Positions 8,155 through 17,666 of a DNA stretch of 64,000 bases are shown here, piece after piece. The DNA comes from VGSZ01 sp044349155 (lineage in GTDB: Bacteria > Myxococcota > UBA727 > VGSZ01), in NCBI GenBank assembly GCA_044349155.1, contig JBIKRQ010000001.1, positions 1 through 64,000 on the forward strand, in the 5' to 3' direction. The translations under genes were made by a program, and so were the position numbers. The notes below the pieces were generated by a model. It was given only the letters and a program-made list of their open reading frames with translations. It did no database searches and was not told the DNA's origin. The number at the start of each line of letters is the position of its first letter. Positions within the stretch are counted from its first letter, which is position 1.

Positions 8155-8365
8155 TCGGCCAGGCGCCCCTCCGGCCAGCCATGTGCGTCTTCGCGTTCGC
8201 GTTGCACTCATTCCTGGGCGTGCTCGCGTTCGCGTTGTTCGCGTGCGTGCTCGCGCGTCCGGCCGCGTCGTGCGGGCTCGTTTGTTGGCGTTTTCGCCGG
8301 CCTGAAATGCAACGCGCGCAGCGTCGTGATGACGTGCGCGCGCTGTGTGCTGTGGTGTGGACAGC

Positions 8366-8500
8366 TCAGGCTGAGTAGCCGTCGTCGTCCTCGGTGACGA
8401 AGCGGTCGGGATTGTCGGTCGACATCGGCGGGGCATCCTCGTCGAGGGCCTTCAGCAACAAGGTGGCGAGGGTCGGCTTCAGCGTCGGGTCGGAACCCAT
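8366..8500 (-). CDS. 44-residue acidic peptide of unknown function
   Basis: ATG 8500 is preceded by AGGAGA with a 6-nt spacer, the best ribosome binding site for a short gene in this part of the window. The product begins MGSDPTLKPTLATLLLKAL and ends in an acidic tail (RFVTEDDDGYSA). It has a hydrophobic helix-like middle, no Cys and no signal peptide. An upstream in-frame ATG (8521) is less likely. The size and the leader-like half followed by a distinct tail are compatible with a small regulator or a precursor peptide, but no modification enzyme or transporter lies nearby. It is divergently arranged with the proline-rich membrane protein gene. Function not inferred. Confidence 0.65.
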   Translation of the reverse strand: MGSDPTLKPTLATLLLKALDEDAPPMSTDNPDRFVTEDDDGYSA

Positions 8501-8719
8501 GGGTTTCTCCTGGTGATTCATCGCTGAAACCATGAGCAATGGTCGGGCCAATCCCGGACACGTCGCGGACACCTGTGGCGCTGTGCCGCTTTGTCGACGT
8601 CGAACGGGTCGCGGACGCCCAAAACACACACTTCCAACACGCGTGTGGCTTCGCCCTCACACAGACGCGCTGCAGCATCTGCCCGCTGTCGTTTGCCAAC
8701 GCCGCCACGTCGGCCAAAG

Positions 8720-9391
8720 ATGCGCGCCGTGAGCCACTCCCACGACGCAGACGACCGCGAACCTTCTGACGCAGCGGAACCTGGACAACGCACCTCTCGA
8801 CGGTGGGCGTTGCTGCTGTTGCTGCTGTGCGTCGTCGCGGGCGTGCTCGTGGTGGTGCTGCGTGAAGAACCGCCACCACCTCCACCGCCGCCGTCGCTGC
8901 CGGCGCCTGAGCCGCCGCCACCTCCTCCGCCCGAGCCGCTGCCGCCCCCCGTGGTCGTCGAGCCGCCGAAGCCGAAGCCCGCCAAAGCCGCCGCGCCCAC
9001 CCCTGCTGCGCCGCGTAAAACGGCCGCTGCTGCGTTGGGCGCGACCGTCGCGGTCGGCGGTGCGGTGGGCGGCGATCCCCACGTGCGCAAGGCCATGGAG
9101 CGCGCGCTGCGCGGTCGCCTGGGCGCTGCTGAAGTGCCCATGAGCGAGGCCACCTACAGCGTCACCGTCCAGGTCGACGACCAAAAGGCCAACGCCAACG
9201 AGGTCACCGTGCGCTGCGCCTTGAGCATCGCGCTGCTGCCGAAAAAGAACATCGTGGCGTCGTTGAAAGCGCGCGCCGACGCTGCGGGCGAAGGCACGCC
9301 CACCGAGGAACTGCTCGACGACGCGGCCACCGCGTGCGGCCAAAGCCTTGCCAGCGACTTGCGCAGCTGGCTCAAGAGCCATCCCGGGTAG
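8720..9391 (+). CDS. Single-pass membrane protein with proline-rich stalk
   Basis: 223 residues from ATG 8720 (GTG 8729 is an alternative; the ribosome binding site is weak). A short charged cytoplasmic segment (~30 residues) is followed by a membrane helix (WALLLLLLCVVAGVLVVVL). A ~50-residue Pro/Glu/Lys-rich stalk of the TonB type follows (PPPPPPSLPAPEPPPPPPP, then EPPKPKPAK), and then a ~100-residue periplasmic domain (GGDPHVRKAMERALRG, TYSVTVQVDDQ, VTVRCALSIALLPKKNIV). The stalk probably spans the peptidoglycan. The C-terminal domain does not carry the TonB signature that I would recognise; similar small domains occur in myxobacterial lipoproteins. No partner ExbB/ExbD genes are adjacent. 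Function unknown. Confidence 0.75.
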   Translation: MRAVSHSHDADDREPSDAAEPGQRTSRRWALLLLLLCVVAGVLVVVLREEPPPPPPPPSLPAPEPPPPPPPEPLPPPVVVEPPKPKPAKAAAPTPAAPRKTAAAALGATVAVGGAVGGDPHVRKAMERALRGRLGAAEVPMSEATYSVTVQVDDQKANANEVTVRCALSIALLPKKNIVASLKARADAAGEGTPTEELLDDAATACGQSLASDLRSWLKSHPG

Positions 9392-9406
9392 CGTTGTCGC
9401 ACGTCG

Positions 9407-9451
9407 TCACGGCGCGTCGTCGTTGCCGCGCACGCGCGCCACAAGTGCGCG
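9407..9451 (-). pseudogene. Copied 3' end of the 176-residue gene at 14265-14795
   Basis: On the minus strand this piece reads ALVARVRGNDDAP-stop, matching the C-terminus ALVARVRGIDDTP-stop of the intact gene. Over 52 nt (9400-9451 versus 14258-14309) there are only two mismatches. Upstream of it the similarity stops, so only the gene end was copied. Confidence 0.7.
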
Positions 9452-9544
9452 TCGGCTGTTGGCAAGGTGAGCGCTGCACACGTACCCGACGAAGTGAGCG
9501 GAACGACCGCGACGTCCTCGGTGTTGTCACGTCTTGAGCGACGC

Positions 9545-9642
9545 GAGCGTGCAGCCCTGTGGAGGTCGAAGTGGTGTCATTGCTGGTACGGTGCTGGTCG
9601 TTGGTTGCGGTTGTCCTGTTCGCCTCGACAACGCGCGCGCAG
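9545..9642 (+). repeat. Leader copy A (5' region, RBS and signal-peptide codons)
   Basis: From about ACGCGAGCG through TGTGGAGGTC to the codons for LFASTTRAQ. It aligns with 14073-13972 on the minus strand (leader copy B), about 75% identical with a 3-nt length difference. Confidence 0.6.
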
Positions 9643-10962
9643 TCTACCGACGACGAGCGACACGAGCGTGTTCGGTGCGTCACCCAGGCGTTCTCGGCGG
9701 CGGTCGCGTTTCCATTGCACTGCCGAAACAACGACACCGTGAAGGAGCCACCCCGCTGCAAAGGGCCGACGTGCGTCGTCGACGTCGAATCGTGCTGCCA
9801 CTCGGGCCGCCCAATCTACGCAACGTGGTTGCGCGGGCCCGACGGCGCCATCGTGGAGATCGCAGAGGCAAATCTCATGGCGCCCGTCGCCGTTGCCTTC
9901 GACGCCAGCGGCCACTTCGTACGCGACGACACCTCACACCGTTGGATGCCGCCGTCCCCCGAGGCGAGCGCATCGTCGGCGGCACCGAGCGACACACAGC
10001 AGCAGCAGGCCATTGGCGCTTGTCGACGCCACGCCCCGACGTGCGCCAAAGCGTACACGTCGGTCACCGGCGGGAACTGTGGACACAAGGGCTGCTTCCT
10101 TGTGGTGAAGGATGGCGAAGAAAAGGGCGGCGCCTTCTGCACTGTGTGGGTCCCACGACGTGGACCGGCCCAGGTTGTCAGCGCTGGCGACGACGCCGAG
10201 CCGCCGTCCTCGATGGCGTTCGTGCCGCCCGACCAGCTCACGATCGAGTGGCCCGACAGCAAAGGGCTGGTGAGCAACGAGAAATTCTTCACGTTCGGTG
10301 GGCCGCTTCGCCGCGCGGCGGTTGGCGGCGAAGTGCCCGTCGTCGATGTCGACACGTGGCAGCAGGTCTTACAGCGGGAGCGCAGAACGATTGTCCCTAC
10401 CGAGACCAACGGCATCACGAGCATGGTCAGCGGCGCGATGCCGTGGAGCGGCAACGGCGACGTCGACATGCTTGTGCGCACTGCTGTCGGCGACGACGTG
10501 TTCGCCTTTGAAGCGATGCTGGCCGACAACGTGATCGTGTTTCCGGGAGCGAACGTCGCTGCTGTCGATGCCGATCATCTTGAGTTGCTCACGGGCAAGG
10601 GCCTGCTTGCGTTTGTCCCGCGCGATGCGCGCCGCGTCGACGTCGAGCGGTGGCGCACGGCCGACGGCGTCGAGGTGCGCGAGCCCTTGCCCGGCGCGAG
10701 CTGCATGATCCGCGCGGCGCGGGCGACCGACGACACAGCACCCCAGCAAGCGTTGCAGACCGTGCGCGTGCTCGCGTGCGTTGTGCCGCGTGCGCTCCTT
10801 GGGATCGATCCGACGAAGGAAGCAATAAGCCTGCGCATCTCAGACGGCGATGGCGCGGGGCAAAAGACATTGAGCGCGGTGGCGATCGGTCCGCTGCGTC
10901 CCACGGCGATCTTCCCTCCCGTCGCCGCGCTGCCGGCCACTGGCACATGCCGGCCGCGGTAG
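9571..10962 (+). CDS. Secreted protein of unknown function
   Basis: 463 residues. The start is set by GGAGG at 9561-9565, 5 nt before GTG 9571 (GTG 9574 is possible too). The signal peptide is VVSLLVRCWSLVAVVLFASTTRA, with cleavage before QS. The N-terminal ~70 residues contain a cluster of Cys (RCVTQ, PLHCRN, PRCKGPTCVV, VESCCHSG), a likely disulfide-stabilised domain. A short Ser/Ala/Gln linker leads to a second Cys-bearing part and then a long beta-rich C-terminal region with few Cys. I recognise no family. Its promoter-proximal DNA, ribosome binding site and signal peptide are closely similar to those of the DUF3142 gene at 13186-14046, although the mature proteins are unrelated. Confidence 0.8.
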   Translation: MVSLLVRCWSLVAVVLFASTTRAQSTDDERHERVRCVTQAFSAAVAFPLHCRNNDTVKEPPRCKGPTCVVDVESCCHSGRPIYATWLRGPDGAIVEIAEANLMAPVAVAFDASGHFVRDDTSHRWMPPSPEASASSAAPSDTQQQQAIGACRRHAPTCAKAYTSVTGGNCGHKGCFLVVKDGEEKGGAFCTVWVPRRGPAQVVSAGDDAEPPSSMAFVPPDQLTIEWPDSKGLVSNEKFFTFGGPLRRAAVGGEVPVVDVDTWQQVLQRERRTIVPTETNGITSMVSGAMPWSGNGDVDMLVRTAVGDDVFAFEAMLADNVIVFPGANVAAVDADHLELLTGKGLLAFVPRDARRVDVERWRTADGVEVREPLPGASCMIRAARATDDTAPQQALQTVRVLACVVPRALLGIDPTKEAISLRISDGDGAGQKTLSAVAIGPLRPTAIFPPVAALPATGTCRPR

Positions 10963-11020
10963 TCGCGTGACGACGTCGCCGTGAGCCCAATGTCGCTTCT
11001 GCGATAGTGGCAACGAGCGG

Positions 11021-13195
11021 TCACCAGTAGATGGGCGTTTTCCTGGTCCAGGTCGACGACGACCACTGCTGGTGCAGCAACGTGAACGCCGCCTTGGTGT
11101 CGGCACCGCCGCTCGTGTAGCGACTGTGATGCACCGCCAGATGCAGCAATTCGGGCGACAACGCGTGCGTCGGGTTCGCCTTCGCAAACGCGATGGCGGC
11201 GCGTGCGTAGGCGATGCTTGAACCTGGCGCGATCGCGCTGTCTTCGATGGCTGCTGACGACGTCGCCCACGGTGGCGTTGGCACGCTGCCCTCCGTTGGA
11301 TTCCAGCCGTTGCGCGTGGATTCGCAGCCGTAGCGGTAGTGCTCGGCGGCCGCGATCGCCCCGACGGCGCGGTCGTTGACGAACAACAGGTTCGCCGAAG
11401 CACCGGGGTGCTCCATGGCTGCGCGCAGGGCAAGGCCGCGGGCGGTGGGGTCGTCGACGGTGTCGCGGACGGCCACCAGATCGGTGGCTCGTTCATCGAG
11501 GGCCAGCACTGCTTGTGCGGCTGCTTTGACGTTGCCACCGAACAGTGCTGCGCGGACAAAAGCCGACCACGCCAACGACTGCCGCAGCGGGACCGGCAGT
11601 GTGGTCGTCGACGACAACGACAGCATCGTTGCCCCATCGAGGCCGCTGCTGCCAACGCGCCAGCTCAGGGTTTCATCGATGTGGTGCGAGTCGATGACGA
11701 CGTTGTAGTTGGTGGCCGCCTTCTTCGGCCAGATGAAGGCGAGGGCGTCGACGGCGGTCTCGGCGAGCAACACCCGTTCGCTGTCGAAGAAGTTCTGCGC
11801 CGACGTTGACCACTTCGACGTGGGCAGTTCTGCCAGACGTGCGCGCGCTTCGGCGCGTTTGCCCGACAGGCGCAGCAAGCGCACCTCGTGCACGGCCACG
11901 GTGGGGCCCACGACCTCGGCGGGGTCGATCGCGCGTGCGGCCGCCAACAACGCCGGCAGCTCGGGCTCGGTGCCGTCGGCAGCGGTGAGGGCTGCGAGCA
12001 GCCACGGCTTCGTGGGCGTCTTTGTCCACTGTGCGAGTGCTTGCTTCTTCGCCTGTGCAGCACCTGCAAGCAGCCGCCTGTGCTCGGGGCTCCAGGAAGC
12101 GACGGCCTCGCTGTTCCATCCGGGCACGACGAGCTGGCGAAACACCGACACCCACTGCTGCAGGGCGGGCAGCGCGTCGCAGGCGATGGTGAAGCCGGGC
12201 GCTCTCTCTCCGATGTAGCCCTCGTTGTTGACGGGAGGGACGGCGGCCTCAAATGCCTCCAGGAGGTTCGGCAGCGCGTCGCCCCGGGTACGTCTCATCA
12301 AGTCCGGGATCGCCTCGCACAGGCCGCCACGTTCGCGCAGCGCCAGCAGCAGCAACGACTGCACCGCACCCGCGATGCGTTCGTCTTTCGCGGTGATGGC
12401 GCGCAGGCGGCGCTCGGCGTCGGCAAAGTACGCCGCGCGTTGTTCGGGGGTGGTGGCGTCGAGGGTGGCCTGCCGCAGACGTGCCCGTGCCGCGTTGATG
12501 CCGGCCCACGCGGCGTCATCGCCGGTGGTGATCGCGTCAAACGCCGTGACGGCGTCTTCGTGGCGGCCGTCGTAAAACGCCTCGAGCGCGCTGAGCAGGG
12601 CGACATCGGCAGCGACGTCGGCGGCGAGCTTTGGCGGTACGGTTGCCGGCAAGGTGGTGGGCGCGTCGAAGTCGACGCTGAGGATTCTGCTCTGCCACGC
12701 CGTCCACGCCTTGAGCAGCTCGGGATACTCGGCGTAGCGCTGCTGGCGCACCTTCAGGCGGTGTTGCGCGCGTCGAAACGCGTCGGGGTTGATGCGCTGG
12801 TAGTACGCGGTGCCGCCAAAGACCTCGCCACGGCCTGACGGCTGCATGCCCAGCACGCGCGACGCCGCCTTCTCCCAGAGCAGTTGCGCAGCTTCTGCTT
12901 CTACCCGGCCGTCGACGTCATCGTAGGAGCGGGCCCACGAGCGCTCGAGGGCAGAAAGCTCCAGCGGTGTGATGGGCACCCCCGAGGCGGTGCGAAACAA
13001 GAGCGCCAGATTCCGCACAGCAAAGTCGGGCGTGACGACGGTATGCAGTGCTGACGTCGCGTACGGGGCGGCGTGGACGCGCAGGAAGTACCCATCGCCT
13101 CGGAAGTAACAGCACGCTTGCGCCGGCGTGGAGAGACCCGCGATCACTGTCGCGATCATGGCGGTGGTCGCCATCGTCTTGATGCTCATCGCCAT
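11021..13195 (-). CDS. Large secreted helical-repeat protein, coupled to the DUF3142 gene
   Basis: 724 residues. ATG 13195 has GAGGTGG about 7 nt upstream and overlaps the end of the upstream gene; a second ATG at 13189 forms an ATGA overlap with that gene's stop, so translation is probably coupled. Signal peptide MAMSIKTMATTAMIATVIAGLSTPAQA, followed by CCYFRGDGYF. The mature part is mostly alpha-helical with Ala-rich repeats that look like degenerate TPRs (FYDGRHEDAVTAFDAI, LRLSGKRAEARARLAELP). Seen C-terminally are NYNVVIDSHHIDETLSW and a final helical segment. No catalytic motif is clear. Its constant pairing with the upstream DUF3142 lipoprotein suggests they act together in the envelope, possibly on surface polysaccharide, but that is inference. 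Confidence 0.85.
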   Translation of the reverse strand: MAMSIKTMATTAMIATVIAGLSTPAQACCYFRGDGYFLRVHAAPYATSALHTVVTPDFAVRNLALLFRTASGVPITPLELSALERSWARSYDDVDGRVEAEAAQLLWEKAASRVLGMQPSGRGEVFGGTAYYQRINPDAFRRAQHRLKVRQQRYAEYPELLKAWTAWQSRILSVDFDAPTTLPATVPPKLAADVAADVALLSALEAFYDGRHEDAVTAFDAITTGDDAAWAGINAARARLRQATLDATTPEQRAAYFADAERRLRAITAKDERIAGAVQSLLLLALRERGGLCEAIPDLMRRTRGDALPNLLEAFEAAVPPVNNEGYIGERAPGFTIACDALPALQQWVSVFRQLVVPGWNSEAVASWSPEHRRLLAGAAQAKKQALAQWTKTPTKPWLLAALTAADGTEPELPALLAAARAIDPAEVVGPTVAVHEVRLLRLSGKRAEARARLAELPTSKWSTSAQNFFDSERVLLAETAVDALAFIWPKKAATNYNVVIDSHHIDETLSWRVGSSGLDGATMLSLSSTTTLPVPLRQSLAWSAFVRAALFGGNVKAAAQAVLALDERATDLVAVRDTVDDPTARGLALRAAMEHPGASANLLFVNDRAVGAIAAAEHYRYGCESTRNGWNPTEGSVPTPPWATSSAAIEDSAIAPGSSIAYARAAIAFAKANPTHALSPELLHLAVHHSRYTSGGADTKAAFTLLHQQWSSSTWTRKTPIYW

Positions 13196-14046
13196 GCTGC
13201 CACCACCTCGTCGAAGGCCTGCGGGGTCCAGGCACCAGGATGAAAGACATAGACCCGTTTCGCGCCGGGCACGGGGCCGTGGGCCTCGTCTGTCGACACG
13301 CCGACGCTGTCGCCGCAACCGCGCAGGGCGTTGTCGTTGGCGTAGCGGGCGCGCCAGATGTCGGCGTCTTTGCCCAGCCGAAACAGCTGCGGCACCACTT
13401 CGCTCACGGGGGCGTCTGTGAACCACGGCGTGTCTTCTGTGCACCACGATGCGAGCCCTGTCATCGACAACGTCTGCTGCGGCGCGAGCCGTTGACGCAA
13501 GCGTTGAAGCACGCGCACGGCGTCGGCGCGTTCGGACACGCGGGCGTCGAAGTCGATCATCACGCCGCTGGCGTGCAGGGCGTTCATGCGTTCGGCGATC
13601 GCCGTCGTCAGCATGTCGTCGAGGATCGCGGGAATGCCGCTGCCGTGGGTCTCCAAACGCACGACGGCGATCGGCGCTCGATGCTGCTGCGGGAGCTGCA
13701 CTGGTTGTCGTCGTCGCTGGACGTCGATTGTGCCGCCCTCGATGCGGATGTCGGCCACCAACACCGCAATGTCGACGTCGTTGGGCACGAAGCGCAGGTC
13801 TTGTTCGGCGTGCCAGGCCCACAGCGTGAACTGCGGGCGTCCCTTCGGCGGCGCCTTCAACGGGTCGCTGCAGCCGCCCAACTGCAGCAGCGTGAGCAAG
13901 AGTGCCAACCAGCCGCCAGTCGATTGGGGAAGTTTCCCCGCCCGCCCTTCATGCAGCACGCTTCGATGTCGCTGCGCGCGCATCGTCGAGGCGAACAGGC
14001 CGATCAACGCGACCACCGACCAACGCTGCACCTGCATCGACCGCAC
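13186..14046 (-). CDS. DUF3142-family lipoprotein with tandem signal sequences
   Basis: 286 residues from GTG 14046, placed by GGAGG (14056-14052) with a 5-nt spacer. It has two consecutive export-like segments: first QRWSVVALIGLFASTMRAQ, shared with the 9571 gene, then about 25 residues later GGWLALLLTLLQLGGC with a lipobox. The mature domain matches DUF3142: FTLWAWHAEQDLRFV near the start, IAVVRLETHG, GVMIDFDARVSER, LSMTGLASWC and VSEVVPQLFRLG. DUF3142 proteins are barrel-like and often sit near polysaccharide or cell-wall genes; activity is not established. A GTG just before VLHEGRAG (~13962) could give the lipoprotein alone. Overlaps the start of the 724-residue gene. Confidence 0.8.
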   Translation of the reverse strand: MRSMQVQRWSVVALIGLFASTMRAQRHRSVLHEGRAGKLPQSTGGWLALLLTLLQLGGCSDPLKAPPKGRPQFTLWAWHAEQDLRFVPNDVDIAVLVADIRIEGGTIDVQRRRQPVQLPQQHRAPIAVVRLETHGSGIPAILDDMLTTAIAERMNALHASGVMIDFDARVSERADAVRVLQRLRQRLAPQQTLSMTGLASWCTEDTPWFTDAPVSEVVPQLFRLGKDADIWRARYANDNALRGCGDSVGVSTDEAHGPVPGAKRVYVFHPGAWTPQAFDEVVAAWR

Positions 14047-14073
14047 TTTGACCTCCACAGCCGTCGAGCGCTC
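13972..14073 (-). repeat. Leader copy B (5' region, RBS and signal-peptide codons)
   Basis: Counterpart of 9545-9642: shared TGTGGAGGTC ribosome binding site, GTG start and LFAST-x-RAQ codons. It precedes a second, lipoprotein-type signal sequence in the same gene. Confidence 0.6.
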
Positions 14074-14264
14074 GCGTGTCTTGAGGGTGGGCGGGGAGCC
14101 TTCCCCCGATGGTTGAGGTGGGGAATCGTTGCGTCGGACGAACATCTTCAATTTGCAATTCATTTCGGGCGCAGATCCCTGCGTCGACGAGCGCGCGGCA
14201 CGCACCGACGAAGCGAGCGGAAGGGCGAGCCGCTTGAGCAGCACGAGCGGCTCATGTCACGTCG

Positions 14265-14795
14265 TCACGGCGTGTCGTCGATGCCGCGCACGCGCGCCAC
14301 AAGTGCGCGCAGATCGTCGGGGCCCTTCAGCTGCCCGCGCCACTGTTCGGTGCTGACCGCACGCAACGACTTCGGCGACCCCGGCGTGCCGACCACCTCG
14401 ACAACGTCGGTGCTGAGCGCGGCGAGTGCGGCTTTCGCTTCTTTCGCTTTGCGAATCGCGATCCGTTGCGCGCGTCCCCGTTGCCACTCGGCGAGGTGTT
14501 CGCGGCGCACAGTGAGCCACTCGGCCTCGTCGTCGCTGATGGTGCCGTCGAGTTCGCGTTGCCGCAGCTCCACACCGCAGGCGATGCGCTGCAGGCGCCC
14601 GCCACGACGACGACCCAGCGGATCGGGCAATGGTGGAACTTCGCCGCGCTCGCGCATCGCGGTGCGTTCAAGCACCACTTCGTCGACGAGCCGCTGCTGC
14701 TCGGCCTTGTCGATTCGCACCGGCGGCGTGCGTGGTCGCCGGCCTCGTTGTGGTGTCTTGTGTCCTGGTGGCGCGAGCTGTGCGGTGGCGTTCAT
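14265..14795 (-). CDS. Charged helical protein of unknown function
   Basis: 176 residues from ATG 14795, preceded by GGGGGA at a good distance. No signal peptide and no membrane segment; strongly charged with Arg/Glu/Ala-rich helices (ERTAMRERGEVPPLPDPLGRR, then RREHLAEWQRGRAQRIAI), so it is likely cytoplasmic and possibly coiled-coil. The C-terminus LRALVARVRGIDDTP is the part found again as a fragment at 9407-9451. It runs in the same direction as the DUF3142 gene, 218 bp upstream of it, and is divergent from the small membrane protein at 14957. Family not recognised. Confidence 0.7.
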   Translation of the reverse strand: MNATAQLAPPGHKTPQRGRRPRTPPVRIDKAEQQRLVDEVVLERTAMRERGEVPPLPDPLGRRRGGRLQRIACGVELRQRELDGTISDDEAEWLTVRREHLAEWQRGRAQRIAIRKAKEAKAALAALSTDVVEVVGTPGSPKSLRAVSTEQWRGQLKGPDDLRALVARVRGIDDTP

Positions 14796-14956
14796 CGTGA
14801 TCCCCCGTGATCGATCTGTGGCACTGCGTGTTTCAACACTTTGAAAAGAAACAGGAATTTACGATCGGCTCTGCCTCGGGAACCTGACGTGCAGGGCCCA
14901 TGTCGGAGCAACACACGCCCGCAGCGCAGGCTGCGGCGCAGTACCTGGAGGTCTGT

Positions 14957-15283
14957 ATGCAGCTCGTCCTCGAAGCCGGCGCGGTCGGCATCGTCATCGT
15001 CGTGGTATTTGTGGCCGCTCTTGCCGCACGGGTGACGGGGCGCGCGTCGTCGTCGACGCCGTGGGTGCTCGGCCTCTTGTCGCTCGGTGCTGTGGGGCAG
15101 GGGCTGGCACAACGCGCGGTGCGCGACGCCGTGCTGGGCCTCGAGAGCATCGACGTCGACGTCGCCCGCATCGTTGCCGTGGGCAGCGCCGAAGCGAGTG
15201 CCAACCTGCTGCTGGCTGGCAGCGCGGCGTTGGTGGTGCTGCTGGTGGGTCTGGCCCGCGACCGCGCGTCGACGTCTCCCTGA
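14957..15283 (+). CDS. Small three-helix membrane protein
   Basis: 108 residues. ATG 14957 is preferred over ATG 14900 because GGAGG (14947-14951) sits 5 nt before it. Three hydrophobic segments are seen: AVGIVIVVVFVAALAARV near the N-terminus, a weaker one at WVLGLLSLGAVGQGLAQ and ANLLLAGSAALVVLLVGLA at the C-terminus. The pattern recalls the short MotA/TolQ/ExbB-like proteins of myxobacteria, but the protein is shorter than true ExbB/TolQ and the diagnostic channel motif is not seen. No ExbD-like partner is next to it. Function unknown. Confidence 0.65.
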   Translation: MQLVLEAGAVGIVIVVVFVAALAARVTGRASSSTPWVLGLLSLGAVGQGLAQRAVRDAVLGLESIDVDVARIVAVGSAEASANLLLAGSAALVVLLVGLARDRASTSP

Positions 15284-15566
15284 CGTCGAGCACACGAACG
15301 TTGTCGGCTTCCTGAACACATGTTTCCCCCTGGTCGGTGTGGGCCCTGACCCCACGCCTGTACCGCCGCAACGCCTCGGCAATTCGTGCACAGGTGGCGC
15401 AGGTGTCGTTGTCAGCTGCGCAGATCCGGCTCGCCGGCATCAGCAGCACCGCGGCGCAGACGCGGCCTGTGGAACGATCTGCGGGAAGACGCGCCTCGGC
15501 GACAAAGGCCAGGGCGTCTCGCTTCGAGACTCAAACTGTCGGGGGCCATTTCTGCGCGGTCCTGCT

Positions 15567-17543
<1,977 letters not shown>

Positions 17544-17619
17544 CCTCGCTGCTGCGGGAACACGCACGTCGGCGGAGACGTTTCACCGCCCGCCGGCAAG
17601 AGACTCACGTCGTCGTCAC

Positions 17620-17634
17620 ACCCCGCAGCGGGGT
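17620..17634 (+). terminator. Small hairpin upstream of dapA
   Basis: ACCCCG-CAG-CGGGGT, 6-bp stem with 3-nt loop, in the 123-bp gap between the TPR gene and dapA. No T-tract; it could be a weak terminator or a leader element. Confidence 0.25.
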
Positions 17635-17666
17635 TCTCGTCGAGACGCACACACAAGAGGCAGCCC

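Larger units (their letters stand above)
7861..8365. other. 505-bp gene-poor region with repeats and hairpins
   Basis: No convincing gene is seen on either strand: the overlapping frames lack the third-position bias of neighbours and are Arg-rich. The region starts with several degenerate direct copies of CGTCGATTCGCTT (7870-7935) and contains two clear inverted repeats, annotated separately. Confidence 0.5.

Noticed and set aside
7979..8378. Plus-strand frames in the gene-poor region, including a small hydrophobic one beginning MCVFAFALHSFLG
   Set aside because: No ribosome binding site, no third-position bias, and the hydrophobicity comes from a GCGTTCGCG-type repeat.
13250..13822. Arg-rich N-terminal extension of the 724-residue protein's frame
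   Set aside because: Composition is that of an out-of-frame shadow of the DUF3142 gene; a signal peptide starts cleanly at 13195.
14994..15449. Minus-strand frame with a CATC motif between the small membrane protein and the zinc-ribbon gene
   Set aside because: It mostly overlaps a better-supported plus-strand gene and has no ribosome binding site; the 15284-15566 gap otherwise shows nothing firm.
17544..17666. Possible lysine riboswitch ahead of dapA
   Set aside because: Only short GC hairpins are seen; the conserved core of the lysine riboswitch was not found and the gap is too short.
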